Source of the DNA: PoT sp049331405
GTDB lineage: Bacteria; Planctomycetota; Planctomycetia; Isosphaerales; Isosphaeraceae
Assembly (NCBI RefSeq): GCF_049331405.1
Contig: NZ_CP186274.1
Coordinates: forward strand, 3,906,001-3,970,000
Length of the DNA: 64,000 nt
Reading direction: 5' to 3'
Part shown: positions 44,772 to 53,637 of the stretch, in pieces
How positions within the stretch are numbered: position 1 is the stretch's first letter
Layout: each line of letters begins with the position of its first letter
Notes under the pieces: model-generated
Databases searched by the model: none
Told to the model about the DNA's origin: nothing
What the model saw: the letters and a program-made list of their open reading frames with translations, nothing else
Translations under genes and position numbers: made by a program

Positions 44772-47324
44772 GTGTCAACGATTGAAAGTCGGACGAGTAA
44801 TTCCGCGCCTCGATCTCGATTGAAGCCGGAACTCCTGGCCCCGTCGGGGGACCATACCTGCCTGCTGGCCGCCATCGAGAATGGTGCGGATGCCGTCTAC
44901 TTTGGACTACAGCGTCACAACGCCCGCGCACGGGCCACAAATTTTGATGGTCAGGAGCTCGGCGAGATCATGGCCCGGCTCCATCGTCATGGGGTCCGCG
45001 GTTACGTCACGTTGAACACCCTGGTCTTCCCCTCGGAACTCGCAGACCTCGAGTCCACCATCCGCGAGATCGTCGAGGCCGGCGTCGACGCCGTGATCAT
45101 CCAGGACCTCGGCCTCGCCCGCCTTATTCGGGCCCTGACCCCCGACCTGGAGATCCACGCCTCGACCCAGATGTCCATCACCAGCCACGAAGGGATTCGA
45201 CTGGCGAAGGAACTCGGCTGTTCACGCGTGATCCTGGCTCGAGAGCTCTCTCTTGACGAGATCGAGAAGCTGACGAAGACGGCCGAACTCCCCCTCGAGG
45301 TCTTCGTCCACGGGGCGCTTTGCGTCGCGTACTCCGGGCAATGCCTGACCAGCGAGGCCCTCGGCGGCCGATCGGCCAACCGCGGCGAATGTGCCCAGGC
45401 CTGCCGGATGCCCTATCAGATCGTCTGCGACGGCGAACTCCAGGACCTGGGGGCCACCCAGTACCTTCTCAGCCCCCAGGACCTCGCCGCCTACGACCTG
45501 ATTCCGAGACTGATGAAATTAGGAGTCGCGAGCCTCAAGATCGAGGGGCGGCTCAAAACCCCCGAATACGTCGCCAACATCACCTCGCACTACCGTCGGG
45601 CCATCGACGCCGCCTGGGGAGAACGCCCGGCCGACTTCTCCCGCCGCGACGTGCAGGAGATGGAGCTGTCCTTTTCTCGAGGGTTCAGCCATGGATTCTT
45701 CGACGGCAATAACCATAAGGTGCTTGTGCGCGGTGATTACGGGAAGAAGCGAGGGATCTATCTCGGCCATGTGACCTCCGTCTCGGGCGATCGGATTCGG
45801 CTCGACCTCGCGGCCCCCGTGAAGTGCGGCGACGGCCTGGTCTTCGATGCCGATGAGGCTCGCAACATCCCCGAGCAAGGTGGCCGCGTCTACGAGGTCT
45901 CCCAGGCCGTGCCGACTCACGGGCGGAGCAAGACGAACGAGCCGAGTCTCAAGGAAGTCTCCGACGGCCCGGTCTTCCTGCGTTTCGGGCAGCACGACCT
46001 GGATCCACGCAAGGTCCGGGTCGGACAGCGGGTCTGGAAGACGGACGATCCCGAACTGACCCGACGCCTTCGCAAGACGTTCGAGGGGGCATCGCGACGC
46101 AAGGTCGCCTTGGACATTCGGGTTCGGGCCGAGGCCGGCCAACCGCTCTTCATCGAGGCTCATGCGGCGACAGGCCAATCAGCCGAGGTCGTTTCGGATA
46201 TGCCCCTCGAAACCGCACAGAGGCTCGGGGCGGACGAGGCGCTCTTCCGCGAGCAGTTGGGCCGTCTGGGCGGGTCCGTCTTCGAACTTGGTGAGCTGCA
46301 TTCGGAGATCTCGGGAAATCCGATGGTCCCCAAGAGCCTCCTCAATGGGCTCCGCCGCGACCTAGTGGAGAAGCTCGACGCGAGCCAAGGGCTTGCCCCT
46401 TCGCGATCTTTGAGTGGCGAGTCGGTGCTTTCCTCGCTCCAGTCCCGGATCGTCGAGTTGCGGGAGAGCCTGCTGAAGCCGGAAACGCCAGAACTCTCGG
46501 TCCTCTGTCGATCAACCAAGCAGATCGAGGCGGCCCTCGCCGCGGGCGTTCGCACGATTTATGCCGATTATCAGGACATTAAGGAATACAAGGACGCCGT
46601 GGCGGCGGTCCGCGGTGGTTCGGCCTCGATCTACCTGGCGACTCCCCGGATCGAGAAGCCGTACGAAGGAAACCTCTACAGGTTCATCGACAAGCAGAAA
46701 CCCGATGGGTTCCTGATCCGCAACGCCGGGGGGCTCGCCTACTGCATCGAGCGGGCCATTCCCTTCGTCGTCGACTTCTCGATGAACGCGGCGAACGAGC
46801 TGACGGTCGATCTCTTGAAGTCGAAGGGTGCCCGGCGGGTTACCGCGTCGTATGACCTGAATGTCGAGCAGTTGGCCGACCTGATCGTGGCGGTCCCGAG
46901 CGACTGGCTCGAGGTCGTCATCCACCAGCAGATCCCGATGTTTCACATGGAGCATTGCGTCTTCTGCGCGTTCCTGTCGCCCGGTACCGACAACACGAAC
47001 TGCGGGCGGCCTTGTGACCGTCACGATGTGAAGCTCAGGGATCGCGTCGGCAAGGAGCACCCGCTGAAGGCGGACGTCGGTTGCCGCAATACCCTCTTCA
47101 ACGCCGTGCCCCAAACCGCGGCGGAGTCGCTTTCTCGACTCATCGACCTCGGGGCGCGACACCTCCGCATTGAGTTCCTCGATGACACGCCGGAGATGGC
47201 CTCGCGGACGATCGCGCTCTATCAGCAGGCGATTCGCGGGGAACGCGACGCCAAGACGCTCTGGCGTGACCTCAAGGCGAGCAACCGCTACGGGGTAACG
47301 CGCGGGCCGCTCTCCGTGCTTTGA
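44772..47324 (+). CDS. Peptidase U32 family protein (RlhA-like)
   Basis: An 850-residue protein from GTG 44772, with GGTGGGA just upstream; the frame opens at 44688. The U32 core begins PELLAPSGDHTCLLAAIENG and carries the family signature around EVFVHGALCVAYSGQCLTSE and RGECAQACRMPY. The second half has a DUF3656-like region and further Cys-rich segments (HMEHCVFCAF, NTNCGRPCDRH) that may bind an iron-sulfur cluster. Family members include RlhA, which hydroxylates 23S rRNA with prephenate-derived chemistry, and the UbiU/UbiV and collagenase-like proteins. The long two-part form fits RlhA best; the substrate is inferred. Confidence 0.88.
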   Translation: MSTIESRTSNSAPRSRLKPELLAPSGDHTCLLAAIENGADAVYFGLQRHNARARATNFDGQELGEIMARLHRHGVRGYVTLNTLVFPSELADLESTIREIVEAGVDAVIIQDLGLARLIRALTPDLEIHASTQMSITSHEGIRLAKELGCSRVILARELSLDEIEKLTKTAELPLEVFVHGALCVAYSGQCLTSEALGGRSANRGECAQACRMPYQIVCDGELQDLGATQYLLSPQDLAAYDLIPRLMKLGVASLKIEGRLKTPEYVANITSHYRRAIDAAWGERPADFSRRDVQEMELSFSRGFSHGFFDGNNHKVLVRGDYGKKRGIYLGHVTSVSGDRIRLDLAAPVKCGDGLVFDADEARNIPEQGGRVYEVSQAVPTHGRSKTNEPSLKEVSDGPVFLRFGQHDLDPRKVRVGQRVWKTDDPELTRRLRKTFEGASRRKVALDIRVRAEAGQPLFIEAHAATGQSAEVVSDMPLETAQRLGADEALFREQLGRLGGSVFELGELHSEISGNPMVPKSLLNGLRRDLVEKLDASQGLAPSRSLSGESVLSSLQSRIVELRESLLKPETPELSVLCRSTKQIEAALAAGVRTIYADYQDIKEYKDAVAAVRGGSASIYLATPRIEKPYEGNLYRFIDKQKPDGFLIRNAGGLAYCIERAIPFVVDFSMNAANELTVDLLKSKGARRVTASYDLNVEQLADLIVAVPSDWLEVVIHQQIPMFHMEHCVFCAFLSPGTDNTNCGRPCDRHDVKLRDRVGKEHPLKADVGCRNTLFNAVPQTAAESLSRLIDLGARHLRIEFLDDTPEMASRTIALYQQAIRGERDAKTLWRDLKASNRYGVTRGPLSVL

Positions 47325-47668
47325 GTCGAACGCCTCACCCGAGGATTTCACACCCGTCTTTGGTCCGAACATGCTTTGGCATTGGCCGTTAGGTCGGCAT
47401 GATCGGGTCGTAAAGCGCTGCGAAAAATCTTTCTGGGCGAAAAAAGGCGCGAGAGTCGGTACAATCTTTTGTGTACGGGCGAATCTTCCTCTGGCTGGCC
47501 TCCGTCCCACGCACGCTTGCGAAATTCGTGATTCTCCGCGGCGAGAGTCTCGGGTCGGATCCTCAGCGGACGCTCAGTTGAAGGCGTCACTTCTTCGCGG
47601 GTTCGGGCTTCCTCAGCCCCTGGCCCCGCTGTTTAGCGACGATCCGAATTTCAAAGGCGAAAAGGTCG
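47325..47668. other. Intergenic region upstream of rimO
   Basis: This 344-base stretch holds the rimO promoter. TACAAT (47460-47465) is a good -10 candidate, but no clear -35 precedes it. An A-rich run (47440-47446) lies upstream. No gene or repeat is seen. Confidence 0.4.
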
Positions 47669-49099
47669 ATGGGTAACGAGTCGGACACGAAAGCGACATT
47701 TTCCTTCATCAGCCTGGGCTGTCCGAAAAACCTGGTCGACTCCGAGCGCATGCTCGGGCTCCTGGCCCAGGATGGATATGTCCTCGTCCCCGACGCCAAG
47801 CGCGCGGACCTGGTGATCATCAACACCTGCGGGTTCATCGACGCCGCCCGGCAGGAGTCGCTCGGCGTGATCCGCGAGATGATCGATCGCAAGAAGGCGG
47901 GCGAGCTCAAGGGGGTCGTGGTCGCCGGTTGCCTTGCCGAACGCCAGCGCGAGATGCTCCTCGAAGAAGTCCCCGAGGTCGACCAGATCGTCGGCGTCTT
48001 CGGTCGCGAGGAGATCGTGAAGGTCGCCGACCGGATCATGGGGGACCTGCACGAGCAGCGGACGGTCTTCCGCCCTGCCCCGGTCCAGGCCCAGGATGAC
48101 CGTGCCCGCCTGCGGATCACGGCCAGGCATCTCGCCTACCTCAAGGTCTCCGAAGGGTGCGACCGGCTCTGCACCTTCTGCGCGATCCCGTACATGCGCG
48201 GGAAGCATGTGACCAAGCCCATCGAGAAGGTGATCGAGGAGGCCCGCGAACTCGTCCGCGACGGCGTCCGCGAGCTGAACCTCGTCGCTCAGGACATGAC
48301 CTATTACGGTGTCGACCTCTACGGGCGGCCTCGTTTGGCGGAACTGCTCCGCGAGCTGGACCAGATCGAGGAACTCGACTGGATCCGCGTCCTCTACAAC
48401 TACCCGAACTACTTCACCGACGAGCTCTACGACGTCCTGGGCTCGGCCAAGCGGATCGTCCCCTATCTCGACATGCCGTTGCAACACATCAACGACCGCA
48501 TGCTCAAGATGATGAACAGGCGACACACGCGAGCCGAGACCGAGACGATCGTCAACCGACTCCGCGAGCGGATTCCGGGCCTCGTGCTGCGGACGACGTT
48601 CATCGTCGGGTTTCCGGGCGAGACCGACGCCGAGTTCGAGGAGTTGCTCCAGTATGTCGAGGCCACCCGCTTCGAGCGCCTGGGCGTCTTCCCTTACTCA
48701 TTCGAGCCGGATACCCCCGCCGCGAAGCTTCCGAACCACGTGCCCGACGCCGTGAAGCTCGAGCGTCGCGATCGGATCATGGCCGCGCAGCAGCCGATCG
48801 CCTTCGCGTTCAACGAGGGCCTGGTCGGCCGCGATCTCGACGTCTTGATCGACGGACCCGCCCCCGAAGGGAAGAATCTCTGGGTGGGCCGGACATTCGC
48901 GGACGCTCCCGACGTTGATGGGGTCTGCTACGTCGCCGGCTCGGGCCTCGAGCCCGGGGACATGGTGACGTGCAACATCCTGGCGTCCGAAGGGTACGAC
49001 CTGATCGCCAAGGCCCCGAGTGCCCCACCCCGACGCCGTCGGGCGAAGCCCAAGCCCCGGAAGAAACCCGCTTCGTCCTCGCTGACGATCCTCAACTGA
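47669..49099 (+). CDS. rimO: Ribosomal protein uS12 methylthiotransferase
   Basis: A 476-residue radical SAM enzyme. The N-terminal UPF0004 domain (FISLGCPKNLVDSERMLGLL, INTCGFIDAARQES and VAGCLAERQ) supplies three cysteines for the auxiliary cluster; the radical SAM motif is CDRLCTFC in YLKVSEGCDRLCTFCAIPYM (near residue 165). A TRAM domain follows near 385-450. It methylthiolates an Asp of ribosomal protein S12. The last 25 residues are a Lys/Arg/Pro-rich tail (PPRRRRAKPKPRKKPASSS), longer than usual and perhaps RNA-contacting. The stop overlaps the pgsA start. Confidence 0.95.
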   Translation: MGNESDTKATFSFISLGCPKNLVDSERMLGLLAQDGYVLVPDAKRADLVIINTCGFIDAARQESLGVIREMIDRKKAGELKGVVVAGCLAERQREMLLEEVPEVDQIVGVFGREEIVKVADRIMGDLHEQRTVFRPAPVQAQDDRARLRITARHLAYLKVSEGCDRLCTFCAIPYMRGKHVTKPIEKVIEEARELVRDGVRELNLVAQDMTYYGVDLYGRPRLAELLRELDQIEELDWIRVLYNYPNYFTDELYDVLGSAKRIVPYLDMPLQHINDRMLKMMNRRHTRAETETIVNRLRERIPGLVLRTTFIVGFPGETDAEFEELLQYVEATRFERLGVFPYSFEPDTPAAKLPNHVPDAVKLERRDRIMAAQQPIAFAFNEGLVGRDLDVLIDGPAPEGKNLWVGRTFADAPDVDGVCYVAGSGLEPGDMVTCNILASEGYDLIAKAPSAPPRRRRAKPKPRKKPASSSLTILN

Positions 49100-49689
49100 T
49101 GAGCACCGCGCCGTCGGAAACCCCGGTTGGAACCGCGCCCCGGTTCTGGAATGTGCCGAACTCGTTGACGATGGGCAGGCTCCTGCTCTCGTTCGTCGTC
49201 TTCGCCCTGATCTCGCGCGGGTTCTACCTCTCTGCCTTCGTGGTCTTCGTGATCGCCGCCGCGACCGACGCCCTCGACGGCTACTTCGCCCGGCTGCTCA
49301 ACCAGGCCACGGCGCTCGGGCGGCAGCTCGACCCGCTGATCGACAAGGTGATCGTCTCGGGGGCCTTCATTTACCTGGCGACGATCCCGGGCACCGGCGT
49401 CTTGCCATGGATGGTCACCACCATCATCGTGCGAGAGCTCCTGATCCAGGGGCTCCGCAGCCATCTCGAGGGCCAGGGTCAGGCCTTCGGCGCGAAGATG
49501 GCAGGCAAGCTCAAGACTCTCTTCCAGTGCCTGTCGATCTCCGCCGTCTTACTTTTCCTCGCCTATCCGCCGCCTTCCTCGTTCCTCATCCTTCGAGATG
49601 TACTCACCTGGGTCGCAGTCGGCCTGACCATCTACAGCGGCCTCGGGTACGTCCTCAGCGGGTTTTCGATGCTCCGACGCGAGGACTGA
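49099..49689 (+). CDS. pgsA: CDP-diacylglycerol-glycerol-3-phosphate 3-phosphatidyltransferase
   Basis: A 196-residue membrane enzyme from ATG 49099, overlapping the rimO stop (TGATG). The CDP-alcohol phosphatidyltransferase motif is intact: DALDGYFAR, then eight residues, G, and two further Asp (GRQLDPLIDK). About five membrane helices are visible, from WNVPNSLTMGRLLLSFVVFA onward. It makes phosphatidylglycerol phosphate from CDP-diacylglycerol and glycerol-3-phosphate. Coupling to rimO is seen elsewhere in bacteria. Confidence 0.93.
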   Translation: MSTAPSETPVGTAPRFWNVPNSLTMGRLLLSFVVFALISRGFYLSAFVVFVIAAATDALDGYFARLLNQATALGRQLDPLIDKVIVSGAFIYLATIPGTGVLPWMVTTIIVRELLIQGLRSHLEGQGQAFGAKMAGKLKTLFQCLSISAVLLFLAYPPPSSFLILRDVLTWVAVGLTIYSGLGYVLSGFSMLRRED

Positions 49690-49915
49690 CCGTCCTTGAA
49701 TCGAGAGTGTGCGTCCGGTACGCTCTCGACGCGTCTTGGCGAACGAACACATCCCGGCTTTCGTGATGTTGCGCCCGCGGTTTCGTGAACGGCCGGGATG
49801 ACGATGATCGTTACCTCGAGGTCATCTCCTGCCCCCATCCCCATCGATCGCGGACCCTTGCGATCGTCCTTCATCACTCAGATCCGACTCGATTCACTGA
49901 CCACAAGGGCCCACT

Positions 49916-50863
49916 ATGGAATGGCTTGAAGCGCTGGTTCTGGGATTGGTTCAAGGGCTTACCGAGTTTCTGCCGGTCTCGAGCGACGGTCACCTCACGG
50001 TCACGCAGCAGATCTTCGCCGGCCTCAAGGGTTACTCTCGCTCCGGCAAGGAGAACCTCTTCTTCAACGTCGTGCTGCACATCGGCACGCTCGTCGCGAT
50101 CCTGGTCTACTACCGATCCGTCGTGATGACCGGCATCAAGGGCTTCCTCGGCTCGGAAGAAGTCGCGCCGGCCTATCGTCGACAGGCCTTGATCCGCCTG
50201 GGAATCCTGGTCGGCCTGACGATCGTCCCGCTGGTCCCCTGGAAGTTCTTCAAGGACAAGTTGGAAAGTACCCTGGAAGACCCGCTCTATTCGGGGATTG
50301 GGTTTCTTATCACGGCGACCGTCCTCTTCATCACGTCGAGGCTCAAGGGGGGAGACAAAGGGCCGTTGCAAACGACCTTCCTCGACGCCTTCCTGATCGG
50401 CTGTGCCCAGACGCTCGCCCCGCTGCCCGGCGTGAGTCGTAGCGGCATGACCTGCGCGATGGCCTTGGCCCTCGGCCTGAACCGTGCCTGGGCGGTGGGC
50501 TTCAGCCTCATGATCGCCGTCCCCGCGATCCTGGGGGCCGAAGTGCTCGAGATCAAGGACGTGGATCGGTCCACCCTGTCCCCGGACCGAATCGGCCAGG
50601 CGATCGCCGGCACGCTCGTGGCGGGTCTGGTCGGCTACGGCGCGATCATCTGGCTCGTGAAGATCGTGCGGAACGGAAAACTCTGGTACTTCTCGCTCTA
50701 CCTCGTCCTGATCGCCGCGATCGTCCTCGGGGCCCGACTCACCATGGGTAAGGACAAGCTCGTCCCCAAGGAGAAGGATGCTCCCGCCGAGACATCGACG
50801 CCGACGGAAGCCGCGAGCTTGCTGCGTCCCGAATTCCGCAAACCCTACCTGACTCGCAACTGA
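49916..50863 (+). CDS. uppP: Undecaprenyl-diphosphatase (BacA/UppP)
   Basis: A 315-residue multi-pass membrane protein. It begins MEWLEALVLGLVQGLTEFLP and carries the two family signatures VQGLTEFLPVSSDGHLTV and APLPGVSRSGMTCAMALALG, which contain the catalytic Glu, Ser, His and Arg. It dephosphorylates undecaprenyl diphosphate to recycle the lipid carrier of cell-wall and polysaccharide synthesis. The C-terminal 40 residues are hydrophilic and not part of the core. A 226-base gap separates it from pgsA, so it probably has its own promoter. Confidence 0.95.
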   Translation: MEWLEALVLGLVQGLTEFLPVSSDGHLTVTQQIFAGLKGYSRSGKENLFFNVVLHIGTLVAILVYYRSVVMTGIKGFLGSEEVAPAYRRQALIRLGILVGLTIVPLVPWKFFKDKLESTLEDPLYSGIGFLITATVLFITSRLKGGDKGPLQTTFLDAFLIGCAQTLAPLPGVSRSGMTCAMALALGLNRAWAVGFSLMIAVPAILGAEVLEIKDVDRSTLSPDRIGQAIAGTLVAGLVGYGAIIWLVKIVRNGKLWYFSLYLVLIAAIVLGARLTMGKDKLVPKEKDAPAETSTPTEAASLLRPEFRKPYLTRN

Positions 50864-50908
50864 TCTGCCCGAGTTTTTCTCCCCTTCGAACGACGAGGCC
50901 GACGGCGA

Positions 50909-52765
50909 TCAACGTCGGACGGCCTCGTCGACCGGGAGCGCGACGGTTCCCGTCCCCGACGTCAGCTCCGAGGACGACTTCGACCTGGCGTAGTCGAGCC
51001 AACGCTTCTCCAGATCCTCGCAGCCCTCGATCTGGTAGATCCGTCGCAATTCGGACTCGACGCCGTTGTGCTGCGAGCCCTGGACGAACTTGATGAACTG
51101 CTCGGGCGAGCCCTGTTCGACGAGGAACCGGGTCAGCGAGACGCTCTGGGCGTAGTAGAGGCTCCAGAACTTCCCGTCGGGATAGTCCATTGCCATCAGG
51201 TCGCTCAGCTTGAAGAGTTGACCCGCCGCGAGCGGCTTGTCGAGATCCGACGCCCTCAGCCCCTGCTCCGAGTTGGGTTCCGAGAGGACGGCCATGCCCT
51301 CATCGGCCCAGCGTGGAATCTGCTGGTGGGGGAAGAGGTCGGCGAGGATGACATGCGTCACCTCATGCGGCAGGATCGCGGAGATCATATTGTTGTGGTC
51401 GGCGCGGAGGTTTACCCTCCGGGTCACGATCTTGCCGCTGTTCATCCCCATCGTCGAGAAGCCCGGAGAGTCTTCCGGCTGTCCCGTCATACGGCTGAAC
51501 GCGGCCGCATTGGGGAAGAGGTAGACGTCGCAACGGGGCGTCCAGGCCATCTTGGACGCCGCGCCGCCCCAGCGCCTGGTTTGCAAGTCTCGCGTGGCCT
51601 CGGCCGCCTGGGCGACGCGGTTGGCCAGGGTCGCGGCATCGGCGTGGAAGACCCGGAAATTCGCCGTCTGGACGACCTGCCAGTTGCCCGAGAACCCTTG
51701 GCCCGTGTTCGACGCGGCCCTGGTAGCGTTCGTCGCGGCCGACTTCAGGGGCCGGGGTTCGGCGGCCGTCGGGGTGGGCGACTCTTCGGGTGCGGAGCCG
51801 CGAACGACCACCTTGTTCGACCGTGCCGCAGGCCGCGTCCCTGCCTTCTCGGCGGCCTTACTGCCGAGATAGTCGCCGAACCAGTTCTTGGGGCTCAAGG
51901 CCTGGATCTGGCGGATCTCGGCATGGATGCTTTCCCATTCCTTGGCCGATTTCGGCTTGGCGTTGATCCGCCGAGCGACCTCCACCGACCGGCAGTAGGC
52001 CCAGTGGTCGCAACGATCTTTCGGCAACTGCTTCCCGGCCGCGAGCGCCGCGTACATCTGGCCGGCCTCGTTGTAGCGTTTCTCCACGAACGCGAGGTCG
52101 GCCGTCGCCACGGTAATCGTTGGCTCGGCAGGAGGTTCGGCGACGGGCGAGGGGGCGGGTGTCGGCTTCGGCGAGGGGGCCGGCGCTTCATCGCTCGGCA
52201 AGGAGATTGGCCGGATCAGAGAGTCGGTCGGAGCCTCTCGCTCGGCCGGGCCTGCGGGAGCCGCACCCGGGGCCGCGACCGGAGGGGCGGCCTTGGGCAC
52301 CTCGCGCGGAGGGCCCAGGTCCGGCGGCATGGCGTCTTCCGGAGTCGGCGACGTGGGAGCGGCCGGAGGAGATACCGAGGGCGCCTCGGGGCTTTCTCCT
52401 GCATCGTTGGCCGGCTTCGACTCGGGGCTTGGCTGCGAGGCCGCCGGGGTTCCCGTCGCCTTGCGGTTGAGGATCTCCAGGTTGTCGCGATAGAGCTCGG
52501 CCTCGTCGGCATTGCCTTCCGCGGTGGCCTGCTGGGCCGCCTCGGAGTAGGCGCGTCGGAGGAGGCCCAGGAGTTCGGGGCGGTCGGCCTCGTCCCCGGG
52601 CAGGCTCATTTCGAGGACCTCGACCGCAGCCCGCCCATCCTTCTGATCGAGGAGCTCGCGCGCCTTGGCCAGCGAGTCGGCAGAGCCTGCCGCGGCCACG
52701 TACGCTGTCGAGAGGAGAATGGCGAGTGTGGCGACCAGTGCGGTCGCGGGCGCGGGTCGATACAT
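50909..52765 (-). CDS. Secreted protein with gluzincin-type protease domain (DUF1570-like)
   Basis: A 618-residue protein from ATG 52765, with signal peptide (ATALVATLAILLSTAYVAAA). An N-terminal tetratricopeptide-like region (about 25-85) is followed by a long Pro/Ala/Glu-rich linker (about 90-210), another helical part and a C-terminal peptidase-MA-like domain: NFRVFHADAATLANRVAQAA, the zinc motif ILPHEVTHVILADLFPH (HExxH) and the third ligand Glu in IPRWADEGMAVLSE. This is the typical DUF1570 layout of planctomycete exported proteases. It converges on uppP. The substrate is unknown. Confidence 0.82.
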   Translation of the reverse strand: MYRPAPATALVATLAILLSTAYVAAAGSADSLAKARELLDQKDGRAAVEVLEMSLPGDEADRPELLGLLRRAYSEAAQQATAEGNADEAELYRDNLEILNRKATGTPAASQPSPESKPANDAGESPEAPSVSPPAAPTSPTPEDAMPPDLGPPREVPKAAPPVAAPGAAPAGPAEREAPTDSLIRPISLPSDEAPAPSPKPTPAPSPVAEPPAEPTITVATADLAFVEKRYNEAGQMYAALAAGKQLPKDRCDHWAYCRSVEVARRINAKPKSAKEWESIHAEIRQIQALSPKNWFGDYLGSKAAEKAGTRPAARSNKVVVRGSAPEESPTPTAAEPRPLKSAATNATRAASNTGQGFSGNWQVVQTANFRVFHADAATLANRVAQAAEATRDLQTRRWGGAASKMAWTPRCDVYLFPNAAAFSRMTGQPEDSPGFSTMGMNSGKIVTRRVNLRADHNNMISAILPHEVTHVILADLFPHQQIPRWADEGMAVLSEPNSEQGLRASDLDKPLAAGQLFKLSDLMAMDYPDGKFWSLYYAQSVSLTRFLVEQGSPEQFIKFVQGSQHNGVESELRRIYQIEGCEDLEKRWLDYARSKSSSELTSGTGTVALPVDEAVRR

Positions 52766-53637
52766 GACGATCCGTGTCCTGCTTCTCGACTCGCCCGGCA
52801 CCCCAGATCATCGAGGCGCCGCGGTCGACGTCGTCCTTGACGGTCGTTCCTTCGGAAAAACCTCACCTTTCGGTAGAGTTCTGCCCCTCGTCATGCCGAT
52901 AACATGAGAGGGTCGAAGGCGAGGCTTACTTCATGGTGCAGAGGCTGGCCGGCTTCATCATGAGATACCGGCCAACCGCTTCGATGCGATCGCCGCAGTA
53001 TGGTCAGAACCCACCCCTCGGTCAACCCGAGAATGATTGCGCTTGGATCATGCGCAAAGCACGCCGAAGACATACCAACACGGCACTTCCTCTCCCTATC
53101 CTGCCCTGTCCAGGAATGCCATTTCTCGCCGAGGAAAAGCCGGAACTCGACTTTCCGTCGCATTATTGAGATTATACTCGTAATTAATCCAAAGATGTGA
53201 AAACATCAATGGTATCACTATCTTCGAGTGTGATCTAAGTGTGCTCGGGCGGCGGCATGTCAATCTGGCCTCGGGTTGCACTTCCCATCCTGCAGAGGTG
53301 CCGTCGCTCATAGCCTTCTTCTAAAGACGGTGAGCGATTGGATGAATTCGCGGCCAGGCCGGTTGGATGCCTGATGTCGCTCAAAGTGGCTGGCGCGGAA
53401 TTGTTTGACAATTTGTCAATTTTCCGCCCGAGAGGGATGGTCGGCGGGTGTCCCATTTGGCAAGATTGGTCAAATGCCGTCTAGTGAGTCTCCTGCCCTC
53501 CGAGATCTCTGCAAGCCGGGGTCGAAACACCCTTTACGCCGCTCTGTGATGCGAGTTCGACCTCGTGTTTCGAAGGCAGGACGCTGACATTTTGCCGACG
53601 AGCTCGAGTCCCCCCGGCTCAGCGATGGGCCGACGGA
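52766..53637. other. Long intergenic region with promoter-like AT-rich patch
   Basis: In 872 bases no convincing gene is seen; frames such as 52933-53169 have atypical composition. A 7-bp hairpin (TGGCCGG 52946-52952 with CCGGCCA 52968-52974) lies near the left. Bases 53160-53240 are clearly AT-rich for this genome. A 15-base palindrome is listed separately. The region must hold the promoters of the outward-reading genes at 52765 and 53638. Confidence 0.4.
53405..53419. promoter_or_regulatory. Palindrome upstream of the DUF1549/DUF1553 gene
   Basis: TTGACAATTTGTCAA is a perfect 7-1-7 palindrome and contains a TTGACA -35-like hexamer in each direction. It lies about 220 bases before the start at 53638. 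A repressor-binding site is the simplest reading; the regulator is unknown. Confidence 0.4.

Noticed and set aside
52933..53169. A 78-residue frame in the long gap before 53638
   Set aside because: There is no ribosome-binding site, the composition is unlike neighbouring proteins and an opposing frame overlaps it.
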